DNA from: DASPSM01 sp036008465
Lineage (GTDB): Bacteria; Planctomycetota; Planctomycetia; Planctomycetales; Planctomycetaceae
Direction of reading: 5' to 3'
Assembly (NCBI GenBank): GCA_036008465.1
Contig: DASYNP010000107.1
Location: 34,279-98,278 of the forward strand
Length of the DNA stretch: 64,000 bases
The notes under the pieces: model-generated
Database searches by the model: none
Told to the model about the DNA's origin: nothing
Seen by the model: the letters and a program-made list of their open reading frames with translations, nothing else
Shown here: positions 50,180 through 59,154 of the stretch, piece by piece
Layout: each line of letters opens with the position of its first letter
Numbering within the stretch: the first letter of the stretch is position 1
Made by a program: the position numbers and the translations under genes

Positions 50180-50262
50180 TGATTTTGCTGCGGGCCAGCC
50201 GCACGGGCGGCAACCGGCAAATCGCCGCTTAGCCGTCAAAGAAGTCCACGAGACTCGGGCGG

Positions 50263-50697
50263 TTACCGGAGGGGAGTCGCAGAGCTGTTTGGCGGGTTGC
50301 CAGATGGGCCGGACTCATTGCTTTGAGGCCTGGCGCTGGGTAAGCTTCTGTCCGGCGACACCGTGACGTCGCAATCGGCGGCCTGGGTCTTATAGACTTT
50401 CCCGGTTTCGTCGAATAAGAGCGCGACGTTCAGGTGCCAGCGACTGCCGTCCGGTCGGTTCCACAGTTCGCAGTAGTAAACGCGGCGACTGATTCCAAAA
50501 CTTCCTTCAATGCCAGCCGCCGCAAGCTTGCGAAGAGCGTCCTCGCGACGAGTGCCTTTCGGGACCACGTTGAGCACTTCCTTGGTCTGCTCGGTGTAAG
50601 TGAGCGGACAAGGAACGATCTGCGTCGAGAGGCTCGCACAGCCCGCAAGGACGCAGAGCGCAAGCGTGCTCGATCGACGCAGGAACGGCATTTGCAT
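50263..50697 (-). CDS. Putative lipoprotein
   Basis: 144 residues from ATG 50697. A short hydrophobic signal (STLALCVLAGC) ends in a lipobox LAG-C, so the Cys should be lipidated and the protein membrane-anchored. The body (TKEVLNVVPKGTRREDALRKLAAAGIEGSF, VYYCELWNR, HLNVALLFDETGKVYKT) resembles small SmpA/BamE-like folds in length and pattern, though I cannot assign a family. The tail is Ser/Pro-rich. A second ATG at 50691 is equally possible. Confidence 0.72.
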   Translation of the reverse strand: MQMPFLRRSSTLALCVLAGCASLSTQIVPCPLTYTEQTKEVLNVVPKGTRREDALRKLAAAGIEGSFGISRRVYYCELWNRPDGSRWHLNVALLFDETGKVYKTQAADCDVTVSPDRSLPSARPQSNESGPSGNPPNSSATPLR

Positions 50698-51061
50698 TGG
50701 TGTCGCCGGAAGTCGGCGCGAACACGACAGCGTGCAGTGCTGTCGCACTCGTGCACTCGCCACAAAGCTTCAATTTGGCTGGGGTAAAGGCGACCACGGA
50801 AGGCTGCCGGAAGTGATTTCGCGGCTCGGGTCGCAGAGTGTGCTGCTTCTAGCGGTCCCGGGCGGTTCCGTCAACGTGTTTATCGTTCGCCCGAAGGGAC
50901 TCGGGATCTGTTTTGTGGCCCGGAAGCCTGAAGCGCTCTCACAAACTACCCAATTGAAAGAGTCAGGGTTACATTGTCCATTCTCTCTTTGGGGAGAAAA
51001 CACGTGTTGTGGAAGCGCGTCCGGATGCACCCAAGATTTAACGCAAGAGACTGGACCTCAG

Positions 51062-52321
51062 ATGAAAGCGAATTGCAGGGATGTCGTCGTCAGTGGGTTA
51101 GGAGCGGTGTCCCCGTTTGGCGCGGGCATCCTCGCGCTCTGGGAGCATGTGCGTCACGGAAAGAGTGCGGTCGACTGGATTGACTGCCTGGGCGAGCTTG
51201 ATCCGCATTTCTATCCCGTGCGCTACGCTGCTGAAGTCAAAGGCTTTACAGCCGCAAATCACCTGAAGAATCATTGCCCGGGGCATCTGGGAAAGACCGC
51301 GAAGATGGGGCTGGTAGCAGCGCGCGAGGCGCTGCAACAAGCTCGGCTGCTCGATGAAAACGAGCACGTTCGCGATTCGGACTCGCGAGTCTCGGTCATC
51401 ATCGGCAGCGGGCATGGCCCGTGCCACGAGACCGAGGGTGGCTACGAGGCCTATTTCCTGCGCGGTCCTGCCGCCATCCGGCCGACGACACTGCCCAAGT
51501 GCATGTTTAACTCCCTGTCGAGCAACGTCTCCATTCATTTCGGTTTGACCGGCTCCAACCATGTCATCGCCTCCGCGTGCTCCTCGGCCACGACGGCAAT
51601 CGGCCTGGCCTTGATGATGGTCCGCCACGGCTATGCGGACATCGTCCTGTGCGGAGGCGCCGATGCACCGCTCACGACGCCGCTGTTTTCCGGTTGGACG
51701 AAGCTGCGAGTCCTTGCCGAACACGAAGACCCAAAACGGGCCTCACGTCCGTTCGACCGCCGACGAAACGGAATGGTGCTGGGCGAAGGCGCGGCAATGG
51801 CCGTGATCGAATCGCGAGAGAACGCCGAGCGGCGGGGGGTCGAGCCGCTGGCCTGCGTGGCCGGATACGGCACCGCGAGCGACGCGCGCCACCTGACAAC
51901 GCCGACGGTCGAAGGTCAAATCCGGGCCATCCGGGCTTGCCTGGGCGACGCGGAAGTCGACGCCCAGTGTGTCGATTATCTCAACATGCACGGCACAGCA
52001 ACCCGCGCCAACGACGAAACGGAAGCGCGGGCCGTATCTGAAGTCTTTGGACCGCGCGGCTCCAGCATGCCGGCCAGCTCAACCAAATCGATTCTGGGAC
52101 ACTCGCTCGGCGCAAGCGGAGCGATCGAATTTGCCCTCTGCATCCAGACGCTGCGCGATCAATTCGTTCCGCCGACTATGAACTGCGACGATCCGGATCC
52201 GTCGGTTGGGCTGGACTATGTGCCCAACGAAGGGCGCCCCCATCGCGTCCGCTACGCGATGTCGAACTCGTTCGCCTTCGGCGGCAACAACGCGTCGCTG
52301 TTGGTCAGCGCGTGCAACTGA
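51062..52321 (+). CDS. Beta-ketoacyl-ACP synthase (KAS I/II type)
   Basis: Condenses malonyl-ACP with an acyl chain. 419 residues. Catalytic Cys173 (SACSSATTAIG), His310 (NMHGTATRANDETE) and His347 (TKSILGHSLGASG) form the triad, and NSFAFGGNN closes the thiolase fold. It has the length of a FabF-like enzyme, but SACSSATT and the absence of fabG, acpP or other fatty-acid genes nearby suggest a specialised paralogue, for example for a secondary lipid. The open frame extends upstream, but the domain begins at ATG 51062. Confidence 0.9.
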   Translation: MKANCRDVVVSGLGAVSPFGAGILALWEHVRHGKSAVDWIDCLGELDPHFYPVRYAAEVKGFTAANHLKNHCPGHLGKTAKMGLVAAREALQQARLLDENEHVRDSDSRVSVIIGSGHGPCHETEGGYEAYFLRGPAAIRPTTLPKCMFNSLSSNVSIHFGLTGSNHVIASACSSATTAIGLALMMVRHGYADIVLCGGADAPLTTPLFSGWTKLRVLAEHEDPKRASRPFDRRRNGMVLGEGAAMAVIESRENAERRGVEPLACVAGYGTASDARHLTTPTVEGQIRAIRACLGDAEVDAQCVDYLNMHGTATRANDETEARAVSEVFGPRGSSMPASSTKSILGHSLGASGAIEFALCIQTLRDQFVPPTMNCDDPDPSVGLDYVPNEGRPHRVRYAMSNSFAFGGNNASLLVSACN

Positions 52322-52365
52322 GGGTCGGCCGGGCGTTCGGACGACACGGTTCGGCCCAGTCAAGA

Positions 52366-55300
52366 CTAACGGCGAGGCGCGGCACTGAGGGGAATGTCGC
52401 CCAAGTCGATGGGGTTCGTCGTCGTCTTACCAAGAAACATCGCCCGCGTGAGGGTGATTTTCTTGGAATACGTCGGCCGCGCAAACTGGTCCCCCGGGGC
52501 GGGAGCACTGAGCTTCAATTCGTATTCGGCAGGCTCGACATTGAAAAACTGGAAGGCACCGTCCTCGTTAAGCGTCAGGAGATCCCTGCGCAACGCGACC
52601 TGCCGAAAATTCCTGGGCAGCTTCGTTGCCGGGTCGGGCGGTGTCCTCTGTTCCCAGCAGAAAAGAACGGCGCTGCTCTGCGTCCAATCGAGGGAGGCAT
52701 CCTTCGGCAAAATAACGCGACCGCGCACATCGGTGCCGTCTTTCCCGAGTTGCTGCGAAAGGGCCTGTCCCGGCGCAAGTCTGACCGTCAGCATGGTCTG
52801 ATCGCTGAACCTCGCTCCCGCCGGAGCGGGACGGTACGCAAAGCTTTCGCTCCACTCTCCTGCCACGCAACGATCGAACTGATACTTGCCTGCAGAATCG
52901 GTAGTTGTGTGGTTCACAAAGCTGATTCCCGGAAACGCCGAGTTAAACAAGAGGTCCCTGCGGTCGAATTGAACCGCGACATGTGCGGCCGGTTGGCCCT
53001 TTCTCGACAACACTCCTTCCACTTTCGCCCACGGCATCAAAGCGATTCTGGCGCTTTTGAACAGGTCTACGTCCATCAATTCGGCGTAGCCGGTGTCGTG
53101 GGAAATGAAGCAAAGGAAAGGATCGCTGCTGGGAGCAACGCGGATTTCTCCTTCGACGTCGGCCGTCGTGAACGTCGTAGCGGCCGACTGATTGGCGACT
53201 CCCCCGACCACATGGAAGCTGGGAAAGTCGTTACGGCGCTGCGTCACCGTGTAAACTTTCGCGCCGGCCGCCGGCTGGCCGTCCGGCGTGCGGACCACGG
53301 CCGCAAATCCGCTGTCTTTTTCGAGGCGAAACTCCAGCGACACGGGCTTGTTGGAGAGCTTCTGGGCGTCGAGCACTTCTGAGACGTTCGGCCGATAGCC
53401 CTCGGCTTGGATCCGATAGCGAATCGTCCGTTCCAGTCCTTTCACGGAATCGTCAAAGCCGCCCGGCTTGGCGTGTGAGGGCCACTGCAGGTCCCACGTC
53501 CACAAGGCGGGCGGATTCACTTTGAAGTGCGTCCCTTCGTAAATCTGGTAGCTTTTGATGGCGTCGCCGGTGGCCGCGTCGACGACCTTGGCGTGCACCG
53601 GAATTCGACTGCGGAAAACGAGCGTGTGCGGGGATCCGGTAGGACCGTAGTCGCTCGGCGGCAACGTGAGGACGGGAGCGGCGCCGATTTGGTAGCCGAG
53701 CGGCTCGCTAGGGGCATTTTCCCAGACGAAGATGCCTCGCTCATCGGACCTGTTCTTGATGAGATCCCGATTGCCAAGAAAGTCGAGCACCTGTGCGTCG
53801 CCCTCGTAGTTGCCGTCCAGGGGCGGCTGCGGATGAAAGCGAACCCCCGCGACTGGGTGTCCCTGCTCGTCGACTGTATGAAATTCGACGCGTTTGCCCT
53901 TTTTCAACACGATCCGCAACGGCTCCTGCAACGGGACCGAGAACTTGACGTATTCGAGGGCCCAATCGAGCGAGAAGATTGTCACAGCCTGTTTGCCGGG
54001 TGGGATGTCCGCGATCGAAAAGTTGCCATTCGCATCCGTCCGCGGAATGTTATGGGCGCCGTAGTCCCGGTAGAAATTCCGGCCGTCTAAAAGCACCATC
54101 GCACCTGCAACCGGTTTGCCGGCGGGATCGACGACACTTGCCGACACGTTCGCCGCGGGCGGCAGCCGGCGGACATCTGTGAGCGCTTTCAATCCTGGGA
54201 TCTGGTCGCGCGGGACGCTCAGGCGCAGGCCCGCAGCCGCACTTTTTTCGCGATCAATAATCAGGCCCAATTGCCCGAGCTCCATCGGAGCGCCCGACAT
54301 CTGCCATTCTCCGGCCGCGTTCGTGTAGACCGTCTGGTCGAGGGCGTCGAAGCCTGCCTCGATGGTGGCTGCCGTGGGCGAATACGCGTAGACACGCGCG
54401 TTCGCCACCGGCTGCCCGTCGGCGTCTACGACTTTGCCACCGATCTTGATCCCCGGCTTCAACTGAAACGCGTAATGATCGGGCACCGCGAAAAAAGGTT
54501 GGTCTTTAGCCCGACGATATTCCTTGAAATGAGACAGATATCCTGGCGAGTCGAGCTGAATCGTCATTTGATCGAGCTGTGAACTTTTGAGCGGGACAAC
54601 CGCCTTTCCCTGTTCGATGGGGTACGTCTCCTCGAAAAAATCTCCCATGCGAGTATTGCCCCGCACGTGCGCTTCGCCGTGCGCAATCGGCCGCCCCTGC
54701 GTATCGGTTACCAGAAACTGGGTCGAGACCGGCGTCGTCGATTGGGCGGGTTCGCTCTTCGCCTTCGGTGCGTCTTTCGGCGCGGCGATGACCCAACGCA
54801 CCGAGACGGCCAAGAGCAGCAATCCGGTCGCGAGGCACAGGCTCCGCCCCCTGTTCGTGAGCGGCCGCGGAAGGCTTTGGTGCAGCACAACCTGAACCCT
54901 CTGCTTGAGCGTGGAGCTCCGGCCGAATTCACTCGCCAGTATCGGCGAGGGTCGCGCCGGGGCGATCCACCTTGCCGCGACCAGCAGGGCGTCACAGTAT
55001 TCGCCTTGTCGACCGGGGAAGTTTGCGATCACCCATGCGTCGCAGCACTGCTCCTGCGCTGTGTGCAATCGGCCACGAATCCACCGCACCGGAGGCAACC
55101 ACCAATATGCGCATTGCACGAGCGCCTCGAGCCATCGGACTCGGTGGTCGTGGCGGCGGATGTGAGCCAACTCATGCGCGAGCACCATCGAGCGTTGTTC
55201 GACAGTGAGTTGTCGCATTAACGCGTGCGGCAGCAGGACGATCGAGCGGCCGAACCAACCCCAAATCAGCGGAGAAATCTCGGCATCTACGACGCGCAAC

Positions 55301-55926
55301 CAGGGACGGTGACGGATTTCCGTCATCAGGCACAATTGATCGAAGGTGGACTGTAACTGAGAGTCGGGCTCGCGAGCTGCCTGGCCGCAGATCAAGCGGT
55401 GAAACCGGACAGCCCGGACGATCAGCACGACGGCAGCCAGCGCGGCCCCGCCAGGCCAGAGCCATATGAGAACGTCGAGCGTCCATCGCGACAGGAACCA
55501 GTCTTTGAGCGCTGCGAAGAAGTGCTGCTCGGGCCTAGTCGTCGCAGGAAAACTCGAGGCGGCTTCCGAGGCGGCCGCTGATCGCGCTGGCGGCGGCGAT
55601 CCGGACGACCCGCTCGAGGCGGCGCGCTCCGGAAACGTCGCGGGCTTTTCCTTCGTGATCTCGGCCGGCGTCCCGGGTGAAATTGGCGGCGGTCCTGCTT
55701 CGGCGTAGTCCGACACTCTCGCTTGGGCTTCCGTCGGGGCAGACGGGAAGATCGCGACGGAGAATGGGACCACCGGCGGCATGACAAACTTAATCAGCAC
55801 GACAAGCCAGAGCACGGCTTCCAAGTGGGCGTTGGGCCGCCAGCGAGCGATCAGCAATACGATCGCCGCGGCAAGCAGCGCCAAGACCGCGTTGGTGACC
55901 CCGATTTCGAGCAGCCGGGAGGACAT
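52366..55926 (-). CDS. BlaR1-like M56 metallopeptidase with giant extracellular region
   Basis: 1186 residues, about twice the usual BlaR1. Transmembrane helices near 12-30, 38-58 and 150-172 precede the zinc protease domain with HELAH (251-255) and a following CCDAW. Another membrane helix lies near 365-385. The remaining 800 residues contain several carboxypeptidase-regulatory-like beta-sandwiches, recognisable from VVDADGQPVANARVYAYSP, VVDPAGKPVAGAMVLLDG and VRTPDGQPAAGAKVYTV. No penicillin-binding domain is seen. AAGGAGG (55934-55940) gives strong translation 11 bases after the blaI gene. It probably senses an extracellular polymer or protein and cleaves the partner repressor. Confidence 0.88.
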   Translation of the reverse strand: MSSRLLEIGVTNAVLALLAAAIVLLIARWRPNAHLEAVLWLVVLIKFVMPPVVPFSVAIFPSAPTEAQARVSDYAEAGPPPISPGTPAEITKEKPATFPERAASSGSSGSPPPARSAAASEAASSFPATTRPEQHFFAALKDWFLSRWTLDVLIWLWPGGAALAAVVLIVRAVRFHRLICGQAAREPDSQLQSTFDQLCLMTEIRHRPWLRVVDAEISPLIWGWFGRSIVLLPHALMRQLTVEQRSMVLAHELAHIRRHDHRVRWLEALVQCAYWWLPPVRWIRGRLHTAQEQCCDAWVIANFPGRQGEYCDALLVAARWIAPARPSPILASEFGRSSTLKQRVQVVLHQSLPRPLTNRGRSLCLATGLLLLAVSVRWVIAAPKDAPKAKSEPAQSTTPVSTQFLVTDTQGRPIAHGEAHVRGNTRMGDFFEETYPIEQGKAVVPLKSSQLDQMTIQLDSPGYLSHFKEYRRAKDQPFFAVPDHYAFQLKPGIKIGGKVVDADGQPVANARVYAYSPTAATIEAGFDALDQTVYTNAAGEWQMSGAPMELGQLGLIIDREKSAAAGLRLSVPRDQIPGLKALTDVRRLPPAANVSASVVDPAGKPVAGAMVLLDGRNFYRDYGAHNIPRTDANGNFSIADIPPGKQAVTIFSLDWALEYVKFSVPLQEPLRIVLKKGKRVEFHTVDEQGHPVAGVRFHPQPPLDGNYEGDAQVLDFLGNRDLIKNRSDERGIFVWENAPSEPLGYQIGAAPVLTLPPSDYGPTGSPHTLVFRSRIPVHAKVVDAATGDAIKSYQIYEGTHFKVNPPALWTWDLQWPSHAKPGGFDDSVKGLERTIRYRIQAEGYRPNVSEVLDAQKLSNKPVSLEFRLEKDSGFAAVVRTPDGQPAAGAKVYTVTQRRNDFPSFHVVGGVANQSAATTFTTADVEGEIRVAPSSDPFLCFISHDTGYAELMDVDLFKSARIALMPWAKVEGVLSRKGQPAAHVAVQFDRRDLLFNSAFPGISFVNHTTTDSAGKYQFDRCVAGEWSESFAYRPAPAGARFSDQTMLTVRLAPGQALSQQLGKDGTDVRGRVILPKDASLDWTQSSAVLFCWEQRTPPDPATKLPRNFRQVALRRDLLTLNEDGAFQFFNVEPAEYELKLSAPAPGDQFARPTYSKKITLTRAMFLGKTTTNPIDLGDIPLSAAPRR

Positions 55927-55937
55927 GCGCAGCCTCC

Positions 55938-56321
55938 TTAGTGACGCTTCTTGTGGTGTTTGTCGATGAGTTTTCGGATCTCGTCCAGTTCATCGGGCGC
56001 AAGCTCGGCCGATTCGACCAGATGGACCAACAGGGGCCCCCACGAACCGCGGGCCAGCTTGGCCGCGCCCTCCGCCAGTTGCGCCGCGGCAAACCTGTCG
56101 CGATCGATGAGCGGCGTGATCGTGTGGGCGAAAGAGGAGCGATCGCGCTGGACCAGCCTCTTTTCTTCGAGTCGCGAAACGAGTTTTTGCACGGTCGCCA
56201 GATCGGACGCAGTTTGCTTCGGATAAAGCTGACGAGCGATCTGCCGCGTGGTGAGGCGTCCCCGGTCCCAGAGCACTTGCAGGACGCTGAGTTCCGCGTC
56301 GGAAACGGCTGCGATTTTCAC
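55938..56321 (-). CDS. BlaI/MecI/CopY family repressor (second copy)
   Basis: 127 residues beginning at GTG 56321, five bases after GAGGGG. VSDAELSVLQVLWDRGRLTTRQIARQLYP and DLATVQKLVSRLEEKRLVQRD form the winged helix; the C-terminus (LVHLVESAELAPDELDEIRKLIDKH) is the dimerisation region. It is only distantly similar to the repressor at 28261, and its operators also differ. It is immediately followed by its M56 partner gene. Confidence 0.93.
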   Translation of the reverse strand: MKIAAVSDAELSVLQVLWDRGRLTTRQIARQLYPKQTASDLATVQKLVSRLEEKRLVQRDRSSFAHTITPLIDRDRFAAAQLAEGAAKLARGSWGPLLVHLVESAELAPDELDEIRKLIDKHHKKRH

Positions 56322-56345
56322 CCGCGCCCCTCAAGAATGCGCATC

Positions 56346-56393
56346 AAAGACATGTTGTCTTTAAATATAGACACAGTGTCTTTTTAAGGTCAA
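56346..56393 (-). promoter_or_regulatory. Promoter with tandem BlaI-type operators for the second blaI-blaR1 pair
   Basis: On the minus strand, -35 TTGACC (56388-56393) and -10 TATATT (56364-56369) have an 18-base spacer. Two palindromes overlap them: AAAGACA-TGT-TGTCTTT (56346-56362, perfect) just downstream of the -10, and ATAGACA-CAG-TGTCTTT (56367-56383, one mismatch) between the hexamers. Their centres are 21 bases apart, two helical turns, suiting a pair of repressor dimers on one face. Confidence 0.82.
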
Positions 56394-56568
56394 GCCATCA
56401 GGACGCCGGGAGTAGCCATGCAAATTGAAACTGCCGCAGGGTGCCCCGATTGCTCGCGCATCTCGCACGGCCGAATGAGGAGAGGAAAAGCCGATGCCTG
56501 CCGAACCGCGAAAGGCGGTTGCCTGCGTGCTGGTGCGCGGCGACGCCTCGGCGGGTGTTCGAGAAAAG

Positions 56569-57630
56569 TCAGAACTGTCGCAGGAAGCGGATGTCGTTCT
56601 CGTAGAATCGCCGAATATCGGTGATTCCGTGCCGCTTCATGCACAGGCGCTCGACGCCCAGCCCGAATGCGAAGCCGGTAAACTCGTCCGGGTGGTAGCC
56701 GACCGCTGAGAGCACATGCGGATCGACCATGCCGGCGCCGCCGATCTCCATCCAGTCGTCACCCCACGGGATATCGACCTCGACGGAGGGCTCTGTGAAG
56801 GGGAAGAACGACGGCCGAAAGCGAATCGAGACGTCGTGCTCGAGGTAGCTGGAGAACAGCATTCGGATGACGGTCTTGAGTTGGGCCATGGTCACCCCGC
56901 GGTCGACCATGAGTCCTTCCATCTGATTGAATACGCAGGAGTGCGACGCATCCATTGTGTCCGGGCGGAACACGCGCCCCAGGCTCACGACGCGCACCGG
57001 CGGACGCTGCTGCTCCATCACGCGGATTTGCACGGTTGAGGTTTGCGTCCGCAACAGCACCGGTCCGCCCGATTTTGTTTGGCTCGTGATTGTTGCGGCC
57101 GCGGCCGCAGTCTTTGTGCCGACATTCGCGGCGGCGACCGAGGCCGTCGCGAGATAAAAATTGTCGAGCGGGTCGCGGGCCGGATGATCTTCGGGGATGT
57201 TGAGCGCCTCGAAGTTGTGCCATTCGTCTTCGATTTCTGGTCCTTCGGCGACCGAGAAACCGAAGCGCCCCATGATGTCCTTGAGTTCGTCCATCGTCTG
57301 GACGAGCGGGTGCTTTTTGCCCAAACGCAAGGGCGCGCCGGGCAGTGTCAGGTCGAGTCCGCCGGCGATAGCCTTGGGCCGCGCTAGCTCCGCTTGACGC
57401 GCTTCAAGAGCGGCTTCGACCTTGGTCTTGGCCTCGTTGAAGCGCTTGCCGACGACGGGCCGCTCCGCCGGGTCAACTTTCCCCAAGAGCGACTGGATGT
57501 CGCGCATCCGACCGTGCTTTCGGCCGGCAAACTCAACACGCACGGCTTCAAGCGCAGTGGCATCGCCGGCTGCGGCGATCGCGGCTAGCGCCGCCTGTTC
57601 GTAGGCGACAATTTCGCCGATCGGGTCCAT
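56569..57630 (-). CDS. pheS: Phenylalanyl-tRNA synthetase alpha subunit
   Basis: Class II synthetase subunit; charges tRNA-Phe with PheT. 353 residues from ATG 57630. The N-terminal coiled coil (FNEAKTKVEAALEARQAEL) binds tRNA. Motif 2 region (VRVVSLGRVFRPDTMDASHSCVFNQMEGLMVD) and motif 3 (GFAFGLGVERLCMKRHGI) are intact. Between DNFYL and LLRTQTSTVQIR the family normally has only a few residues; here about 30 Ala/Thr-rich residues (162-191) are inserted. It follows rplT by 31 bases in infC-rpmI-rplT-pheS. No pheT follows within the window. Confidence 0.96.
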   Translation of the reverse strand: MDPIGEIVAYEQAALAAIAAAGDATALEAVRVEFAGRKHGRMRDIQSLLGKVDPAERPVVGKRFNEAKTKVEAALEARQAELARPKAIAGGLDLTLPGAPLRLGKKHPLVQTMDELKDIMGRFGFSVAEGPEIEDEWHNFEALNIPEDHPARDPLDNFYLATASVAAANVGTKTAAAAATITSQTKSGGPVLLRTQTSTVQIRVMEQQRPPVRVVSLGRVFRPDTMDASHSCVFNQMEGLMVDRGVTMAQLKTVIRMLFSSYLEHDVSIRFRPSFFPFTEPSVEVDIPWGDDWMEIGGAGMVDPHVLSAVGYHPDEFTGFAFGLGVERLCMKRHGITDIRRFYENDIRFLRQF

Positions 57631-57661
57631 AGATCGACGTCCGAAGCGGGCCTTGAGCGAG

Positions 57662-58030
57662 TCAGGCGGCCGAGCCCTGAGCGACCGCCTGCTTGGCGAT
57701 CTCGACGATCTCGCCGAAGACATCCGGCTCATGGATGGCGAGTTCGCTGAGAATCTTGCGATTGAGTTCGACGCCAGCAAGGTTCAGGCCGCGCATGAAA
57801 GTCGAATAATTCAGGCCGTGCGGTCCGCAGGCGGCGGACAAGCGGGTGATCCACAGGGCGCGATACTCGCGCTTCTTGAGGCGGCGGTGCGTCCACGCGA
57901 AAGCGCGGGCGCGGAGCACCGTCTCCTTCATGCTGCGCAGGAGCTTGCGACGGCCGAGAAAATTGCCGCGCGCCTCTTTGAACAACCGTTTCTTGGAGCG
58001 GTGCCGCGCTTTTCCTGCTCGTACTCTCAT
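57662..58030 (-). CDS. rplT: 50S ribosomal protein L20
   Basis: 122 residues, starting MRVRAGKARHRSKKRLFKEARGNF, with RARAFAWTHRRLKKREYRALWITRL and YSTFMRGLNLAGVELNRKILSELA, the standard L20 blocks. It binds 23S rRNA early in 50S assembly and in many bacteria represses its own operon through the leader of infC or rpmI. Its place after rpmI fits that arrangement. Confidence 0.97.
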   Translation of the reverse strand: MRVRAGKARHRSKKRLFKEARGNFLGRRKLLRSMKETVLRARAFAWTHRRLKKREYRALWITRLSAACGPHGLNYSTFMRGLNLAGVELNRKILSELAIHEPDVFGEIVEIAKQAVAQGSAA

Positions 58031-58076
58031 GGCCTGTCTTCAATCAATGCGTGGAGGCAATTTCAGATGAACGCGG

Positions 58077-58277
58077 TTACGGTGACGGTTGCAGGGCATA
58101 ACGGATCATCGCGACCTGTTTGCCTTCAACCACTCGGTCGGCTCGCGCTTGGCGGTTCCGCTTGCCCCCCTTGTGGGCCAATTTGTGGCCGCGAAAGGCT
58201 TTCTTGTGCTTGACCTTGCCCGAAGCCGTGACCTTGAACCGCTTGCGAATTCCCTTGTGCGTTTTTTGTTTAGGCAT
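58077..58277 (-). CDS. rpmI: 50S ribosomal protein L35
   Basis: 66 residues. MPKQKTHKGIRKRFKVTASG and GGKRNRQARADRVVEGKQ are typical, with a highly basic composition. I start at ATG 58277; the frame is open for six more codons upstream. The 185-base gap from infC is the likely place for L20-dependent leader control. Confidence 0.96.
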   Translation of the reverse strand: MPKQKTHKGIRKRFKVTASGKVKHKKAFRGHKLAHKGGKRNRQARADRVVEGKQVAMIRYALQPSP

Positions 58278-58462
58278 GGCCGCAGATCCGATCACGTCGC
58301 CGAAGGTCAGGCCCCTCGGAAAAAACCGCCTCCCGACTGGGGAATCGCGGATTATAGCGATCGCCCCCCGAAGCTTACCACCGATCCTCGGGAAAAATCC
58401 GGGATTGGGCGTGACAGGTCAGGCGAATGGTTGGGTGATCGCCCAAAGCGAGGCTGTAGCGG

Positions 58463-58969
58463 TTACTTGGGAGTCAACACGCACGACATCGAGCGGCCGG
58501 AGTCCATGCGGGGCAAGGCCTCGACCTTGGAGATGTCCTCGAGCGCCGAGATCACCTGCGTCAGGATTTCGCGTCCCTTTTCGTGGTGCGCGTTTTCGCG
58601 GCCGCGGAACAGCACGTTCACCTTCACCTTGTCGCCGTCTTCCAGGAAGGTGCGGGCCTGCTTCACTTTGAAGCCGATATCGTGCTCGCCCGTCTTGGGT
58701 CGCAGCCGGATCTCCTTCAATTGCTGCTGGTGCTGCTTAGCGCTTTTCGTCTGCTTGCGCTTCTGTTCGTACTTGAACTTGCCGAAGTCCATGATTTTGC
58801 ACACGGGGGGGCGGACATTGGGAGCGACTTCCACCAGGTCCAGTCCCGCCTCGACGGCCATTTTTTGTGCCTCGGCCGTGGCTAAGATTCCCAGCACTTC
58901 GCCGTTGGCGCCGACGACGCGAACGGGAGAAATGCGGATTTGCTCGTTCACGCGATGCGATGTTTCGAT
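58463..58969 (-). CDS. infC: Translation initiation factor IF-3, probably with an ATC start codon
   Basis: IF-3 binds the 30S subunit, checks the start codon and keeps subunits apart. RVNEQIRISPVRVVGANGEVLGI is the N-domain start; PVCKIMDFGKFKYEQKRK and HQQQLKEIRLRPKTGEHD lie around the linker, and the C domain ends SVEALPRM-like. The first ATG/GTG/TTG in frame is the GTG at 58951, which would cut off the conserved Arg before VNEQI and lies 24 bases from the only ribosome-binding site. The ATC at 58969 lies 9 bases after GAGAGG (58979-58984) and gives (M)ETSHRVNEQI, 168 residues. infC genes commonly use ATT or ATC for autoregulation. Confidence 0.88.
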   Translation of the reverse strand: METSHRVNEQIRISPVRVVGANGEVLGILATAEAQKMAVEAGLDLVEVAPNVRPPVCKIMDFGKFKYEQKRKQTKSAKQHQQQLKEIRLRPKTGEHDIGFKVKQARTFLEDGDKVKVNVLFRGRENAHHEKGREILTQVISALEDISKVEALPRMDSGRSMSCVLTPK

Positions 58970-59101
58970 CGTTACAGTCCTCTCAATGACCTGAGAAAAT
59001 GACCGCGGCGGGTCGGTGACGCGTTTGATGCAAACCGCAGGCCGGCGGTCCGATCAAATCGCGAGGTCGCCCACCGCGTTCGGAAATTCGACGTAAATCC
59101 A

Positions 59102-59130
59102 CTTCTACCGCTCATTTGTGCTGCCGTCAA
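59102..59130 (-). promoter_or_regulatory. Probable promoter of infC-rpmI-rplT-pheS
   Basis: On the minus strand, -35 TTGACG (59125-59130) and -10 TAGAAG (59102-59107) with a 17-base spacer. The leader before the ATC start would be about 125 bases, long enough for a regulatory structure. Confidence 0.5.
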
Positions 59131-59154
59131 GAAGCGCCAAATTGATGGCGCTTC
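59131..59154 (-). terminator. Hairpin between fliM and the infC promoter
   Basis: Perfect 9-base stem GAAGCGCCA / TGGCGCTTC with a six-base loop, directly abutting the predicted infC -35 box. It is about 110 bases after the fliM stop. Only TTCTT follows in the transcript, so it would be a weak terminator. Confidence 0.45.

Noticed and set aside
56494..56709. A 71-codon plus-strand frame with a good AGGAGAGGA before its ATG
   Set aside because: Two thirds of it is antisense to the pheS 3' end, and the product has no recognisable feature; the ribosome-binding site is probably chance.
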